Shown here one piece after another: positions 17,414-29,493 of a DNA stretch of 64,000 nucleotides. The stretch is from positions 49,565 through 113,564 of the forward strand of contig NZ_JADILJ010000008.1 in assembly GCF_017355185.1 (NCBI RefSeq), written 5' to 3'. This DNA is from Rathayibacter sp. SD072. GTDB taxonomy: Bacteria > Actinomycetota > Actinomycetes > Actinomycetales > Microbacteriaceae. Numbering within the stretch: the first letter of the stretch is position 1; every line of letters starts with the position of its first letter. The notes under the pieces were generated by a model, which saw only the letters and a program-made list of their open reading frames with translations, ran no database searches and had not been told where the DNA came from. The position numbers and the translations under genes are program-made.

Positions 17414-18631
17414 ATGTCCAGTGATGCAGAATCGGCCGGAGTCATGACGGCGTGGCCGTCCACTTCCTACGAGACCAGGCCGTGGACGCCCACAGGCGAC
17501 GAAGTCGGATCCCGGCGACGCATACGAGCTGCTCACGGACCGTACCTCGCCGCAGTACCGCCTCTCATCGCAGCCCGTGATGTGACGCTCCCTGCCGACC
17601 TCGTGGCTCTCAGCGAGGACGCAGGCCGCGAACTAACAAGGTTCGACACAGAAGTCGGAAGCCTGGCTGCGCCTTTCGCGTCGATCCTGCTCCGCACGGA
17701 GAGCGCATCAAGCTCGGAAGTAGAGAATCTCACGTCGAGCGCGAAGCAGGTCGCCCTTGCGGAGATCGGTGATTCGACGTCAGCCGACGCGAGACTCGTA
17801 ATGAGAAATGCTGAAGCGATGAAGGCCGCCATAGCGCTTTCCGACGATCTCGACGCGGAAGCGATCCTCACGATGCACCGAGTGCTGCTTGAGAAGACGA
17901 ATCCTGAGACCGTCGGAATGTGGCGCAGGGAGCAGGTCTGGATCGGAGGAGGAAGCGTGTCCCCGCACGGAGCTTCTTTCGTCCCGCCGCACCACGACCT
18001 CGTGCCCGAATTGATGGACGATGTCATGGAGTTCTCGAGAAGAGTCGATCTTCCCGTCATCGCACAACTCGCCATCGCGCACGCCCAGTTCGAGACGATC
18101 CATCCGTTTCCGGACGGCAACGGTCGTACAGGTCGTGCCCTCATTCAGGGCATGCTCCGCGCCGGTGGCGTGACCACCAACGTCACTGTTCCCGTGTCTG
18201 CCGGCCTGCTCGGAAGCACGGAGCATTATTTCGACGCTCTGACTGCCTACAGGGCGGGCGATCTTCGCCCGATCATCGAAACCCTCTCAGAAGCAGCCTT
18301 CTCCGCGATCTCCAACGGTCGCACTCTGGAGAAGGACATCACGCGGATTGCGGCGCGCTGGGATGAACTTGTCCGAGCCCGACGGGATTCCTCGGTTCAC
18401 GCCCTCAAGCGCCTCCTCCTGCGACAACCGGTCGTCACGACCGGAATCGTCGCGAATGAGTTGAACGTGAGCTTCCCAGCAGCAGACGCCTCAGTTCAGA
18501 AACTCGTGCAAGCCGACATCCTGACCCAATCGAGCGCGGGCCGACGCAATAGGCACTTCCAATCGTCGGAGGTGCTCCAGGCGCTGGATGACTTCGGCGC
18601 TCGCGCACGCCGACAACGCCCAGGGCAGTGA
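17414..18631 (+). CDS. fic: Fic-family adenylyltransferase with N-terminal inhibitory motif and C-terminal winged helix
   Basis: 405 residues. The catalytic Fic motif is at His230-Arg241 (HPFPDGNGRTGR), so AMP transfer to target proteins is likely. An N-terminal Fic_N region carries the inhibitory (S/T)xxxE(G/N) pattern at Ser100-Asn105, placing it in class II (self-inhibited) Fic proteins. The C-terminal about 75 residues look like a winged helix (VVTTGIVANELNVS). Codon use is less GC-biased than in neighbours and the promoter is AT-rich, suggesting transfer. It lies next to the tRNA-Ala 3' end. No antitoxin gene is seen, fitting built-in inhibition. Confidence 0.92.
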   Translation: MSSDAESAGVMTAWPSTSYETRPWTPTGDEVGSRRRIRAAHGPYLAAVPPLIAARDVTLPADLVALSEDAGRELTRFDTEVGSLAAPFASILLRTESASSSEVENLTSSAKQVALAEIGDSTSADARLVMRNAEAMKAAIALSDDLDAEAILTMHRVLLEKTNPETVGMWRREQVWIGGGSVSPHGASFVPPHHDLVPELMDDVMEFSRRVDLPVIAQLAIAHAQFETIHPFPDGNGRTGRALIQGMLRAGGVTTNVTVPVSAGLLGSTEHYFDALTAYRAGDLRPIIETLSEAAFSAISNGRTLEKDITRIAARWDELVRARRDSSVHALKRLLLRQPVVTTGIVANELNVSFPAADASVQKLVQADILTQSSAGRRNRHFQSSEVLQALDDFGARARRQRPGQ

Positions 18632-18749
18632 ATGATCGAGCATGCTGTCTGCGCCGAGAGATCGTCACGCTGCGGATGACGTCGATCCCGCTCCAGGCGA
18701 TCTGCGGGCTAGGGAGCGCATGTCCGGGAACAACAGACGATGAGGAATG

Positions 18750-18822
18750 TGGAGCCTGGGAGAATCGAACTCCCGACATCCTGCTTGCAAAGCAGGCGCT
18801 CTACCAACTGAGCTAAGGCCCC
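18750..18822 (-). tRNA. tRNA-Ala (anticodon TGC)
   Basis: The minus-strand sequence folds into a complete cloverleaf of 73 nt: 7-bp acceptor stem, D arm with AGCTCAGTTGGTAGAGC, anticodon loop TTTGCAA reading TGC, T loop GTTCGATTC and discriminator A. CCA is not encoded. It lies downstream of tRNA-Ile, as usual after gyrA in Actinobacteria. Confidence 0.97.
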
Positions 18823-18898
18823 GGGCCGGAGACGGGGCGATCCGTCTCCGAGAGCTGAACGGCCCGCCACCGCGAGGTGACGGGCCGATCGGCACGGG

Positions 18899-18972
18899 TG
18901 GGGGTACCAGGACTTGAACCTGGGACCTCTTCATTATCAGTGAAGCGCTCTAACCGCCTGAGCTATACCCCC
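18899..18972 (-). tRNA. tRNA-Ile (anticodon GAT)
   Basis: A 74-nt cloverleaf on the minus strand: acceptor GGGGGTA paired with TACCCCC, anticodon stem CTTCA/TGAAG around loop CTGATAA (GAT), T loop GTTCAAGTC, discriminator A. CCA is not encoded. Confidence 0.97.
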
Positions 18973-19026
18973 GAAATGGCCAGATGAGACTCTACCTGAC
19001 GAACCGCCAGAATCCCAATCGGGCCT

Positions 19027-19052
19027 CGGGTCCCGGCGCGTACCGGGACCCG
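19027..19052 (-). terminator. Terminator of the gyrA-DUF3566 transcript
   Basis: A perfect 10-bp stem (19027-19036 with 19043-19052) and a 6-nt loop lie just after the DUF3566 stop on the minus strand, before the tRNA-Ile gene. Confidence 0.7.
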
Positions 19053-19058
19053 TGCGGC

Positions 19059-19469
19059 TCACTGGTTGGTGAAGCCGACGAGCAGACCACCCGTGATCTT
19101 GACGCTGAGGTTGTACAGCAGCGCCACGATCGCACCCAGCGCAGTGGTGACGATGGTGTTGAGCACGGCCACGACGACCGCGAAGCCCATGATCTGGGGG
19201 AGCGAGATGATCGTGTTGAGATCGAACGCCTCCGCGCCGGCGATGTCCTGGACGAGGCCGTTGACCTGGTCGAAGACTCCGGTCTGCGCGAGCACCGTGT
19301 AGACCAGGTAGACGACGACGATCGTGATGATCGCGAGCGTGAGCCCGAGCAGGAACGAGAGCTTCACCGCCGACCAGAAGTCGACGTAGACGAGCTTCAG
19401 GCGGACCTGCTTCGCCGCCGGGCTCTTCGCGGACTTCCTGGCGAGCTTCTCGGCGACCGTGCTACTCAT
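19059..19469 (-). CDS. DUF3566 transmembrane protein
   Basis: 136 residues with a basic N-terminus and two membrane helices (about 34-58 and 95-125), matching the DUF3566 family found immediately after gyrA in Actinobacteria. The start codon overlaps the gyrA stop (ATGAGTAG), so it is translationally coupled to gyrase. The function is not established for the family. Confidence 0.9.
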   Translation of the reverse strand: MSSTVAEKLARKSAKSPAAKQVRLKLVYVDFWSAVKLSFLLGLTLAIITIVVVYLVYTVLAQTGVFDQVNGLVQDIAGAEAFDLNTIISLPQIMGFAVVVAVLNTIVTTALGAIVALLYNLSVKITGGLLVGFTNQ

Positions 19470-22065
19470 CTACGGACCCATCCTCCTCCGACACCGTGTC
19501 GGATTCGGGGGACGCCGCTGCGGCGTCGGGATCCTCGTCCGGGGCGTCGAGATTGCGTTCGGTGTTCTTGGCGAGTGCGATGATGCGGTCGTCCTCTGCG
19601 AATCGTGCGAAGACGACTCCCATGGTGTCGCGACCCTTGGCCGGTACCTCGGCCACGGCAGAGCGTACCACCTTGCCTCCGGCGAGGACGACGAGCACCT
19701 CGTCGTCCTCCCCCGTGATGATCGCGCCCACCAGGTCGCCGCGCTTCTCCTCCAGCTTGGCCACCTTGATGCCCAGTCCGCCCCGGCCCTGCAGGCGGTA
19801 CTGGTCGACCGCGGTGCGCTTCGCGTAGCCGCCCTCGGTCACGATGAAGACGAAGCCCTCGTCGCTCACGACGTTCGCGTCGAGCAGACGGTCCTCGCCG
19901 CGGAACGACATCCCGCGCACTCCCGAGGTCGAGCGGCCCATGGGCCGCAGCGCCTCGTCGGAGGCGGTGAAGCGGATCGACATGCCCTTGCGCGAGACCA
20001 GCAGCACGTCGCTGTCCTCGTCGACCAGCAGCGCCGAGACGAGCTCGTCGCCCTCACGGAGCTTGATCGCGATGATGCCGCCGGAGCGGTTGGTGTCGTA
20101 CTCCGCGAGCGCGGTCTTCTTCACCAGTCCGTCGCGGGTGGCGAGCACCAGGTAGCGCGCCGCCTCGTAGTCGCGGATGTCGAGGATCTGCGCGATCTGC
20201 TCGCCCGGCTCCAGTGCGAGCAGGTTCGCGATGTGCTGACCCTTCGCGTCGCGACTCGCCTCCTGCAGCTCGTACGTCTTGGCGCGGTACACGCGTCCGG
20301 TGTTCGTGAAGAAGAGGAGCCAGTGGTGCGTGGTGGTCACGAAGAAGTGCTCGACGATGTCGTCGGCCTTCAGCTGGGCGCCACGGACCCCCCGACCGCC
20401 GCGGTGCTGCGCGCGGTACGAGTCGCTCCGGGTGCGCTTGAGGTAGCCGCCGCGGGTGACGGTGACGACCATCTCCTCCTCGGGGATCAGGTCCTCGACA
20501 CTCATGTCGCCGTCGAAGCCGAAGAGGATCTCGGTGCGGCGGTCGTCGCCGAAGCGGTCGACGATCTCGTCGAGCTCGTCCGAGATGATGCTGCGCTGGC
20601 GCTCCGGGCTCGCGAGGATCGACTTGTAGTCCTCGATCTCGGCCTGGATTCGGTCGTGCTCGTCGATGATCTTCTGGCGCTCGAGCGCGGCGAGGCGGCG
20701 CAGCTGCATGTCGAGGATCGCCCGCGACTGCACCTCGTCGATGTCGAGGAGCTCCATCAGGCCGTCGCGCGCCTCCTCTACCGTGGGGGAGCGGCGGATG
20801 AGGGCGATGACCTCGTCGAGCGCGTCGAGCGCCTTGAGGTAGCCGCGCAGGATGTGGATGCGCGCCTCGGCCTCGTCGAGGAGGAACTGGGTGCGCCGCA
20901 CGATGACCTCGACCTGGTGGTCGACCCACGCGCGGATGAAGCCGTCGAGCGAGAGCGTGCGCGGGATGCCGTCGACGATCGCGAGCATGTTCGCGCCGAA
21001 GTTCTCCTGCAGCGGCGTGTGCTTGTAGAGGTTGTTCAGCACGACCTTGGCGACGGCATCGCGCTTGAGCACGACGACGAGGCGCTGACCGGTGCGTCCC
21101 GAGGTCTCGTCGCGGATGTCGGCGATGCCCGAGACACGGCCGTCCTTGACGAGCTCGGCGATCTTGATCGCGAGGTTGTCGGGGTTCACCTGGTACGGGA
21201 GCTCGGTGACGACGAGGCAGGTGCGGCCCTGGATCTCCTCGATCGAGACGACGGCGCGCATGGTGATCGAGCCGCGACCGGTCCGGTACGCGTCCTGGAT
21301 GCCGCGGACGCCGAGGATCTGGGCGCCGGTGGGGAAGTCGGGGCCCTTGATGCGCTGCAGCAGCGCCTCGAGCAGCTCCTCGCGCGATGCCTCCGGGTGC
21401 TCGAGCGCCCACTTCGCACCCGACGCGACCTCGCGGAGGTTGTGCGGCGGGATGTTCGTGGCCATGCCGACCGCGATGCCGACCGATCCGTTGACGAGCA
21501 GGTTGGGGAATCGCGCCGGCAGGATGGCGGGCTCGCGGGTGCGTCCGTCGTAGTTGTCCTGGAAGTCGACGGTGTTCTTGTCGATGTCGCGGACCATCTC
21601 GAGGGCCAGCGGGGCCATCTTAGTCTCGGTGTACCGGGGTGCTGCGGCGCCGTCGTTGCCGGGGGAGCCGAAGTTGCCCTGGCCGAGCGCGAGCGGGTAG
21701 CGGAGGCTCCACGGCTGGACCAGGCGCACGAGTGCGTCGTAGATGGCGGAGTCGCCGTGGGGGTGGAACTGGCCCATCACGTCGCCGACGACGCGCGAGC
21801 ACTTCGAGAACGCCTTGTCGGGGCGGTAGCCGCCGTCGTACATGGCGTAGATGACGCGGCGGTGCACGGGCTTCAGGCCGTCGCGCACCTCCGGCAGCGC
21901 GCGACCCACGATGACGCTCATCGCGTAGTCGAGGTACGAGCGCTGCATCTCGAGCTGCAGATCGACGGGCTCGATCTTGTCGTGCCCGTGGATCACCACA
22001 CCGGTCTCGGTGACGATGTCCTCGCTGTCGTCCGGACCGGTGGGGGTGGTGGGTTCGTCTGCCAT
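19462..22065 (-). CDS. gyrA: DNA gyrase subunit A
   Basis: 867 residues, full length. The breakage-reunion domain has the catalytic-tyrosine segment [12 protein letters not shown]. The quinolone-resistance region reads [15 protein letters not shown] with the wild-type Ser and Asp, so no resistance change is seen there. The C-terminal beta-pinwheel carries a GyrA-box-like Gln/Arg-rich motif ([10 protein letters not shown]). Gyrase introduces negative supercoils and works with GyrB upstream. An acidic tail follows (last about 35 residues). Confidence 0.98.
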   Translation of the reverse strand: MADEPTTPTGPDDSEDIVTETGVVIHGHDKIEPVDLQLEMQRSYLDYAMSVIVGRALPEVRDGLKPVHRRVIYAMYDGGYRPDKAFSKCSRVVGDVMGQFHPHGDSAIYDALVRLVQPWSLRYPLALGQGNFGSPGNDGAAAPRYTETKMAPLALEMVRDIDKNTVDFQDNYDGRTREPAILPARFPNLLVNGSVGIAVGMATNIPPHNLREVASGAKWALEHPEASREELLEALLQRIKGPDFPTGAQILGVRGIQDAYRTGRGSITMRAVVSIEEIQGRTCLVVTELPYQVNPDNLAIKIAELVKDGRVSGIADIRDETSGRTGQRLVVVLKRDAVAKVVLNNLYKHTPLQENFGANMLAIVDGIPRTLSLDGFIRAWVDHQVEVIVRRTQFLLDEAEARIHILRGYLKALDALDEVIALIRRSPTVEEARDGLMELLDIDEVQSRAILDMQLRRLAALERQKIIDEHDRIQAEIEDYKSILASPERQRSIISDELDEIVDRFGDDRRTEILFGFDGDMSVEDLIPEEEMVVTVTRGGYLKRTRSDSYRAQHRGGRGVRGAQLKADDIVEHFFVTTTHHWLLFFTNTGRVYRAKTYELQEASRDAKGQHIANLLALEPGEQIAQILDIRDYEAARYLVLATRDGLVKKTALAEYDTNRSGGIIAIKLREGDELVSALLVDEDSDVLLVSRKGMSIRFTASDEALRPMGRSTSGVRGMSFRGEDRLLDANVVSDEGFVFIVTEGGYAKRTAVDQYRLQGRGGLGIKVAKLEEKRGDLVGAIITGEDDEVLVVLAGGKVVRSAVAEVPAKGRDTMGVVFARFAEDDRIIALAKNTERNLDAPDEDPDAAAASPESDTVSEEDGSVDE

Positions 22066-22241
22066 GATCTCTGGTCTCTCAGGTGGGTCCGGGCCCCGGG
22101 TGGACGGGGGCGGCGGTCGCGCTGGGTGTCAGTCGTTATAGGGCTGATGCGGCCCATTGAGGGCCGCCGTCACGTTGTCGAGATGGTCGCTCGCCGCGGC
22201 CATATGCCGCGGGGCTGCCGCCTTGTAGATCGCGATGCGAT
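22066..22241 (-). promoter_or_regulatory. gyrB-gyrA spacer with hairpin and possible -10
   Basis: 176 bp. A 7-bp perfect hairpin (22149-22167) follows gyrB, and TATAAC (minus strand, 22135-22140) lies just downstream of it. Together they may end the gyrB transcript and start a separate gyrA transcript. No clear -35 is visible. Confidence 0.35.
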
Positions 22242-24536
<2,295 letters not shown>

Positions 24537-25052
24537 TCAGCCGTAGGTGTCGCGCGGACCACGCCCTGGAATCGACCTGGGGCCCTTTTTCCAGTTCGGT
24601 ACGTCAGGGCCCTGGAATCGGATCGACGCGATCCCCGCCTCGGGGTAGTTCACCGCGATGTGGTTCATGATCTCGATCCGCATGAGCCGCAGCTGCGTCG
24701 CCCAGGCCGTCGACTCGCACGCGACGCTCAGCACTCCGTCGACGACGCCCAGTGGAGTGGAGTGCTTCGCGGTCTCCTCGCCGGCGATCGCCGTCCACGA
24801 CGAGATGAGGTCGCCCTGGGCGAGCGGAGCGGTCCAGTCCATCTTGCGGGTGAGCGACTCGAGCACGTCGCCGAGGTCGTGCGGGTCGCGTCCCTTGCCG
24901 AACGGGATCGCGTCGCCCTTGGGCTCCGCGCGCTCGACTGTCCTGCGGACGCGGCGCGGACCGTCGCCGCCGAACACCTCCTTGAGGTGCCGGTAGACGC
25001 GCGCGGCCTCGGTCTCGGGCGCGGGGGAGCCGCGACGAGGGGTGTCAGCCAC
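24537..25052 (-). CDS. DUF721 (DciA-like) protein
   Basis: 171 residues from a GTG overlapping the recF stop (GTGGCTGA). An N-terminal helix (ARVYRHLKEVFGG) and basic linker are followed by the DUF721 domain from about 70 (WTAIAGEETAKHSTPLGVVDGVLSVACESTAWA spans its core). DUF721 proteins related to DciA are known helicase-associated factors, and in Actinobacteria the gene sits between recF and gyrB as here. A role in replication is likely but not proven by this sequence. Confidence 0.9.
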   Translation of the reverse strand: MADTPRRGSPAPETEAARVYRHLKEVFGGDGPRRVRRTVERAEPKGDAIPFGKGRDPHDLGDVLESLTRKMDWTAPLAQGDLISSWTAIAGEETAKHSTPLGVVDGVLSVACESTAWATQLRLMRIEIMNHIAVNYPEAGIASIRFQGPDVPNWKKGPRSIPGRGPRDTYG

Positions 25053-26361
25053 GGGCCGGCTCCTCGGCGGCGGGCTGGGCCTCGGGTGCCGCGTCGGCCG
25101 ACTGCTCGGAGTGCGCGAGGTCCGGATCCGTCGCGTCGGCCGACCGCTCCGAACCGGAGACCCCCGGCTCGGGTGCGATCGCCGCGCCACCCGGGGTCTC
25201 GGGCTCGACGATGCTGCCCGCCTCGATCCTCACGGTGTGCGCCGCCAGTGCGGCCGGCACGTCGTCGAAGACCGCCGCGGTGATGAGCACCTGCTCGTAG
25301 TCGGCGACGACGGAGGCGAGCCGCTCGCGGCGGCGCGAGTCCAGCTCCGCGAACACGTCGTCGAGCATCAGGACGGGATCGCCCATGGGGGAGTCGCGGC
25401 GCAGCAGCTCCGCGGCGCCCAGCTTGAGGGCGAGGGCGAACGACCAGCTCTCGCCGTGGCTCGCGTACCCCTTGGCCGGCAGGTCGTTCAGCTCGAACTG
25501 CACGTCGTCGCGGTGCGGTCCGACCAGCGAGATCCCGCGGTCGAGCTCCTTGCGGCGCACCGCCGTCAGGGCTGCGGCGAAGGCATCGGTCAGCCCTGCG
25601 CGCTCGACGGGTGAGCCCGGCTCGGCGCTCTCGACGGGCTCGCCGTCGTCATCGACCGCGCCCTCGATGCTCAGGCGCGAGCGCAGGACCGGCCGCTGGT
25701 CCGCCCCGGCCACCGCCTCGTAGGCGCGACGCACCGGTCCGCTCAGCTCGTCGACGAGAGCGAGGCGCGACTGCATGATCTCGGAGCCGAGGGCGATCAG
25801 CCGCTCGTCCCAGATGTCGAGGGTGCTCAGCTTGGAGACGTCGCGGATGCCGCTCGCCCGCGCCGACTTCAGCAGCGAGTTGCGCTGGCGCAGCACCCGC
25901 TCGTAGTCGGCCTGCACCGCGCTCATCCGGGGGGAGAGCAGGATCACCAGCTGGTCGAGGAAGCGGCGCCGGGCCGACGGGTCGCCGCGGATCAGGAGGA
26001 GGTCCTCCGGTGCGAAGAGGACGCTGGAGAAGAAGCGCGGCAGCTCGCGCGGCTTGATGCCGCCGCGGTTGATCTGGGCGCGGTTGGGGGAGGAGCGGTT
26101 GATCTGCACCTCGGCCAGCAGCTCGCGATCGCCGTTGCGGAGTCGGGCCCGCACCACGGCGCTGTCCCGGCCGGCCCGGATGAGCGCCTGATCGCTCGAG
26201 ACCCGGTGCGACCCCAGGGTGGAGAGGTACCCGAGCGACTCGACCAGGTTCGTCTTGCCCTGCCCGTTGCGCCCCACGAAGAGGTTCGGCCCGGGCACGA
26301 GCGCGACGTCGACGGATCCGTAGTTCCGGAAGTCGCTCAGCGCCAGCTGCACCACGTGCAC
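25045..26361 (-). CDS. recF: DNA replication and repair protein RecF
   Basis: 438 residues from GTG 26361, preceded by a strong GGAGGAGG ribosome site. Walker A is GRNGQGKTN near residue 33, the ABC-type signature lies in the GESWSFALALKLG region and Walker B is VLMLDDVFAELD. RecF loads RecA at gaps and belongs to the SMC/ABC ATPase group. The C-terminal about 45 residues are an acidic Ala/Glu/Pro-rich tail beyond the normal family end. Confidence 0.96.
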   Translation of the reverse strand: MHVVQLALSDFRNYGSVDVALVPGPNLFVGRNGQGKTNLVESLGYLSTLGSHRVSSDQALIRAGRDSAVVRARLRNGDRELLAEVQINRSSPNRAQINRGGIKPRELPRFFSSVLFAPEDLLLIRGDPSARRRFLDQLVILLSPRMSAVQADYERVLRQRNSLLKSARASGIRDVSKLSTLDIWDERLIALGSEIMQSRLALVDELSGPVRRAYEAVAGADQRPVLRSRLSIEGAVDDDGEPVESAEPGSPVERAGLTDAFAAALTAVRRKELDRGISLVGPHRDDVQFELNDLPAKGYASHGESWSFALALKLGAAELLRRDSPMGDPVLMLDDVFAELDSRRRERLASVVADYEQVLITAAVFDDVPAALAAHTVRIEAGSIVEPETPGGAAIAPEPGVSGSERSADATDPDLAHSEQSADAAPEAQPAAEEPARG

Positions 26362-26407
26362 GTCACCACCTCCTCCGTCCCACTCTGCCCGATGCGCCTG
26401 TGCCCTC

Positions 26408-26452
26408 CTCCGCTGGAGCACTCGGCCCTCCGGGGCCCCTCGACCAGCGGAG
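26408..26452 (-). repeat. Inverted repeat, possibly a decayed REP-like copy
   Basis: 9-bp perfect arms (26408-26416 and 26444-26452) enclose 27 nt. The right side CCCCTCGACCAGCGG resembles the right arm of the REP-like family. Confidence 0.45.
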
Positions 26453-26525
26453 GGATCAGCCGGGATCCCCGCCGCCCCGTGTCCGTGACACCGACCCGAC
26501 GATCGGCCCGGCTGCTGGATCACGT

Positions 26526-26563
26526 GGGTCTCGATACGCCCCTGCGGGGCTACTCGACCAGCA
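26526..26563 (+). repeat. REP-like palindromic repeat
   Basis: A full copy: GGGTCTCGATACGCC, then CCTGCGGGG, then CTACTCGACCAGCA. The family consists of these conserved ends around a variable GC-rich hairpin centre. Confidence 0.75.
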
Positions 26564-26677
26564 AGCATCGAGCGCCGCCGTCCGCAGGTCGCCGGACGCG
26601 ACCGGCTCTGCGGAACGTGACCGCCTCAGGAAGCCGACCGCCGCGAGGACCGGCACAGCCGGTCCGAGCCCGTCGAC

Positions 26678-27565
26678 TCAGTCGACGGCTTTGACGCTGT
26701 GCCCGCCGAACTGGTTCCGCAGCGCCGCCACGGCCTTCATCGCGGGGGAGTCCTCCTGGCGTGAGACGAAGCGCGCGAAGATCGAGGCGCTGATCGTGGG
26801 CACCGGGACGGCGTTGTTGATGGCCTCCTCGATGGTCCAGCGGCCCTCGCCGGAGTCCTGGACGTAGCCCTCGATGTGCTCGAACTCCGGGTCCTGCTCG
26901 AGCGCACGCACGAGGAGCTCGAGGAGCCAGGAGCGCACGACCGTGCCGCGCTGCCATGCCTTGAAGGTGCCGGTGACGTCCTTGATGATGTCCTTGCGGG
27001 TGTCGAGCAACTCGTAGCCCTCGGCGAACGCCTGCATGAGCGCGTACTCGATGCCGTTGTGCACCATCTTCGCGTAGTGACCCGCGCCGACCTCGCCCAC
27101 GTGGACGAAGCCCTCCTCGCGGGGTCCCTCGGGGCGCAGTGCGTCGAAGACGGGCATCGCGTACTCGACGAGCTCGCTCGGACCGCCGACCATGAGGCCG
27201 TAGCCGTTCTCGAGACCCCAGACGCCGCCCGAGACGCCGGCGTCGATGTAGTGGATCCCCTTGGGCTTCAGCAGCGCGTCGTGCTTGAAGTCCTCGGTGA
27301 AACGGGAGTTGCCGCCGTCGATGACGAGGTCGCCCTCCGAGAGCTTCTCGGACAGGTCGGTGATGACGCTGTCGGTGATCTCTCCGGCGGGGACCATGAC
27401 CCACACCACGCGGGGCGCGGGCAGGGCGGCGATCATGTCGTCGAGGGAGGCGGCGTCGGAGACGTCCGGGTTGCGGTCGTATCCGGTCACCTCCACCCCC
27501 TTCTCACGGAGGCGGGAGCGCATGTTGTCGCCCATCTTGCCGAGTCCGACGAGTCCGATGTGCAT
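26678..27565 (-). CDS. gnd: 6-phosphogluconate dehydrogenase, decarboxylating (short NAD-type form)
   Basis: 295 residues from ATG 27565 (AGGAAGG upstream). The Rossmann motif is GLVGLGKMGDNM at the N-terminus; catalytic-region segments are DGGNSRFTEDF, DAGVSGGVWGLENG and GAGHYAKMVHNGIEY. The length of about 300 matches the short GndA/YqeC form rather than the 470-residue enzyme. It oxidises 6-phosphogluconate to ribulose 5-phosphate. Its place between dnaN and recF is conserved in Actinobacteria although it is not a replication gene. Confidence 0.95.
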   Translation of the reverse strand: MHIGLVGLGKMGDNMRSRLREKGVEVTGYDRNPDVSDAASLDDMIAALPAPRVVWVMVPAGEITDSVITDLSEKLSEGDLVIDGGNSRFTEDFKHDALLKPKGIHYIDAGVSGGVWGLENGYGLMVGGPSELVEYAMPVFDALRPEGPREEGFVHVGEVGAGHYAKMVHNGIEYALMQAFAEGYELLDTRKDIIKDVTGTFKAWQRGTVVRSWLLELLVRALEQDPEFEHIEGYVQDSGEGRWTIEEAINNAVPVPTISASIFARFVSRQEDSPAMKAVAALRNQFGGHSVKAVD

Positions 27566-27650
27566 GGTGAACCTTCCTGGATTCATGAGCCGGCGGGCGG
27601 GCGCTCGTCGGGAGCGGGGAGGGTCGCGACGGTGCGATCGAAGAGGGGGG

Positions 27651-28802
27651 TCAGCGCAGGAGCAGGTTGGGCTGCAGCAGGTAGCGGTAGCTGTCGTTGC
27701 CGGGCTGCTCGCGCGAGGTCTGGGCCGTGAGCAGGACCGGACCGGGCTTGTTGGGGTTCTCGGTCTTCGTGAACGCGATGCGCACGAACTCCGAGTGCAC
27801 CGCGGCGAGCCCGTCGAGCAGGAACTGCGGTTTGAGCGAGACGACGACGTCGCCGCCCGTCAGGATCGCGTCGATGCTCTCGGACGCCTGCGCCTGCTCC
27901 GATCCGATGGCCTCGAGGGTGAGGCCGTCGCTGCTGAAGCTGAAGCGGAGGGCGGCCTCGCGCTCGAGGACGAGCGAGACGCGGCGCGTGGCCTCGATGA
28001 GGTCGCTGGTCGCCATGACCGCGTAGTTCTCGACCGAGGCGGGGAAGAGGCGCTTGACCGGAGGGAAGTTCCCCTTGATCAGGAGCGACGTGACCGTCTT
28101 GCGGTCGGCCGTGAAGGCGATGAGCTCGCGCTCGTCACGTTGCGTGATCGCGACCGAGACAGTGCCGGAGTGGCCGAACGTCTTGCCGACCTCCTGCAGG
28201 GTCCGCGCCGGCACGAGAGCGGTGAGCGGCTGGCTCGGAGCGGGGTTGTCGCCGTTGTCCCAGTCGATCTCGCGGACGGCGACGCGGTAGCGGTCCGTCG
28301 CGACGAGGCCGATGGTGTTCTCGGTGATCTCGAGCTGCACGCCGGTGATCACCGGAGTCACGTCGTCGCGGGAGGCGGCGACGGCGACCTGCGAGATGGC
28401 GGCCGAGAAGGCATCGGCGGGGACCAGCCCGGTCGACGCGTCGATCTCGGGGATCGACGGGTACTCCTCCACGGGCATCTGCAGCAAGGTGAAGCGCGCG
28501 GATCCGGCCGAGACCGTCACGCGGGACTCCTCCGTCGCGATGCGGACGGGGGCGTTGGGCAGACGGTTGGCGATGTCGGCGAGAAGGCGTCCCGAGACGA
28601 GGACAGTGCCGGGCTCCTCGACGTCGGCCGCGATCTGCGTCTGCGCCGAGACCTCGTAGTCGAACGAGGAGAGCGTGAGGCCCTCGCTCGTCGCCTCGAT
28701 GAGGACGCCGGAGAGGATCGGCAGGGTGGTGCGCTGCGGCAGCAGCTTGACCGCGAAGGACACGGCCTCGCTGAAGACATCGCGGTTGGCTTGGAACCTC
28801 AC
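27651..28802 (-). CDS. dnaN: DNA polymerase III beta sliding clamp
   Basis: 383 residues from GTG 28802, with AGGGGTG as ribosome site; the start MRFQANRDVFSEAVSFAVK fits the family. The three clamp domains are complete, ending with a segment (NPNKPGPVLLTAQ...YRYLLQPNLLLR) typical of actinobacterial DnaN. It forms the ring that tethers polymerase III to DNA. It lies downstream of oriC on the dnaA strand. Confidence 0.97.
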   Translation of the reverse strand: MRFQANRDVFSEAVSFAVKLLPQRTTLPILSGVLIEATSEGLTLSSFDYEVSAQTQIAADVEEPGTVLVSGRLLADIANRLPNAPVRIATEESRVTVSAGSARFTLLQMPVEEYPSIPEIDASTGLVPADAFSAAISQVAVAASRDDVTPVITGVQLEITENTIGLVATDRYRVAVREIDWDNGDNPAPSQPLTALVPARTLQEVGKTFGHSGTVSVAITQRDERELIAFTADRKTVTSLLIKGNFPPVKRLFPASVENYAVMATSDLIEATRRVSLVLEREAALRFSFSSDGLTLEAIGSEQAQASESIDAILTGGDVVVSLKPQFLLDGLAAVHSEFVRIAFTKTENPNKPGPVLLTAQTSREQPGNDSYRYLLQPNLLLR

Positions 28803-29240
28803 GAGAACACCCCTGACGAGTCGCGGACGAAGACCGTCGCCCATCGTACCCGGGTGTCTCGCCGCGCTCAGAAGGGGTGGACTCCTCCGACCTCTCCTCG
28901 CGCCTTCCACAAGGTTGTCGTTCGCGCCCTGATTAAAGAGAGAACTGCGTTAACAGTGTTAACACGTGTGGAAACTGTGGAAAGCGCTGGTGGCCCCTAC
29001 TCCCCGCTGGCATCCGGACCCCCTGCCTCTGTGGAGGAGTTGTGAGCGCGCCGGTGGACGCCCTGTTGAGAGATCCGAGCGCGTCGACCGGATTCCACAG
29101 GCGGGCCGATCGGCCGCACAGTTCGAGCTCGGTTGTCCACAGTTATCCACAGGTTCTGCACACGTGTGGAAAGCGTCGGAATCCGTTCGATGCGTCGAAC
29201 GCGGAGGGGGGCGACGGCGTGTCGGAGTCGTCGAGGGCAG

Positions 29241-29279
29241 GGTCTCGAGACGCCGCGGTGCGGCTACTCGACCAGCGGG
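29241..29279 (+). repeat. REP-like palindromic repeat in oriC interval
   Basis: GGTCTCGAGACGCCG, then CGGTGCGG, then CTACTCGACCAGCGGG. First of three copies in the dnaA-dnaN interval. Confidence 0.75.
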
Positions 29280-29322
29280 AGGAATTCGCGGTGCCGACCG
29301 GAGACGGCCTGCACCCTCTGCT

Positions 29323-29362
29323 TGCTGATCGAGTAGCGGCCGCAGGGCGCGTATCGAGATCC
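29323..29362 (-). repeat. REP-like palindromic repeat in oriC interval, inverted
   Basis: Reads TGCTGATCGAGTAGC on the plus strand, followed by GGCCGCAGGGCGC and GTATCGAGATCC, so it faces the two neighbouring copies. Confidence 0.72.
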
Positions 29363-29379
29363 CCGTCACAGGGTCGGCG

Positions 29380-29418
29380 GGTCTCGATACGCCGCGGTGC
29401 GGCTACTCGACCAGCAGG
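29380..29418 (+). repeat. REP-like palindromic repeat in oriC interval
   Basis: GGTCTCGATACGCCG, then CGGTGCGG, then CTACTCGACCAGCAGG; nearly identical to the copy at 29241. A fragment (GGGTGCTCGACCGGCAG) follows near 29455. Confidence 0.75.
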
Positions 29419-29493
29419 AAGGGGGTCCGACGAGCAGCTCGGGGCCCGTAGCGCGGGTGCTCGACCGGCAGAGGAGTGAGCCGTGGAGGGCCG

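Larger units (their letters stand above)
26362..26677. other. recF-gnd spacer with hairpin and REP-like repeat
   Basis: 316 bp without a gene. It contains the recF ribosome site, a 9-bp hairpin (26408-26452) and a REP-like palindrome (26526-26563). Nothing else is recognised. Confidence 0.55.
28803..29493. other. oriC: Chromosomal replication origin oriC (dnaA-dnaN interval)
   Basis: 691 gene-free bp between dnaA and dnaN. DnaA boxes include perfect TTGTCCACA (29133) and TTATCCACA (29143), tandem TGTGGAAAC/TGTGGAAAG (28967 and 28976), TGTGGAAAG (29165) and weaker copies near 28903 and 29091. An AT-rich stretch with two GTTAAC motifs (28931-28963) is the best candidate for the unwinding element. 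The dnaA-proximal half (29241-29417) is occupied by three REP-like repeats, so the functional core is probably 28900-29180. Confidence 0.9.

Noticed and set aside
18632..18749. Attachment site for an integrated element at tRNA-Ala
   Set aside because: No duplicated tRNA end, integrase or second boundary is visible; only one gene looks foreign.
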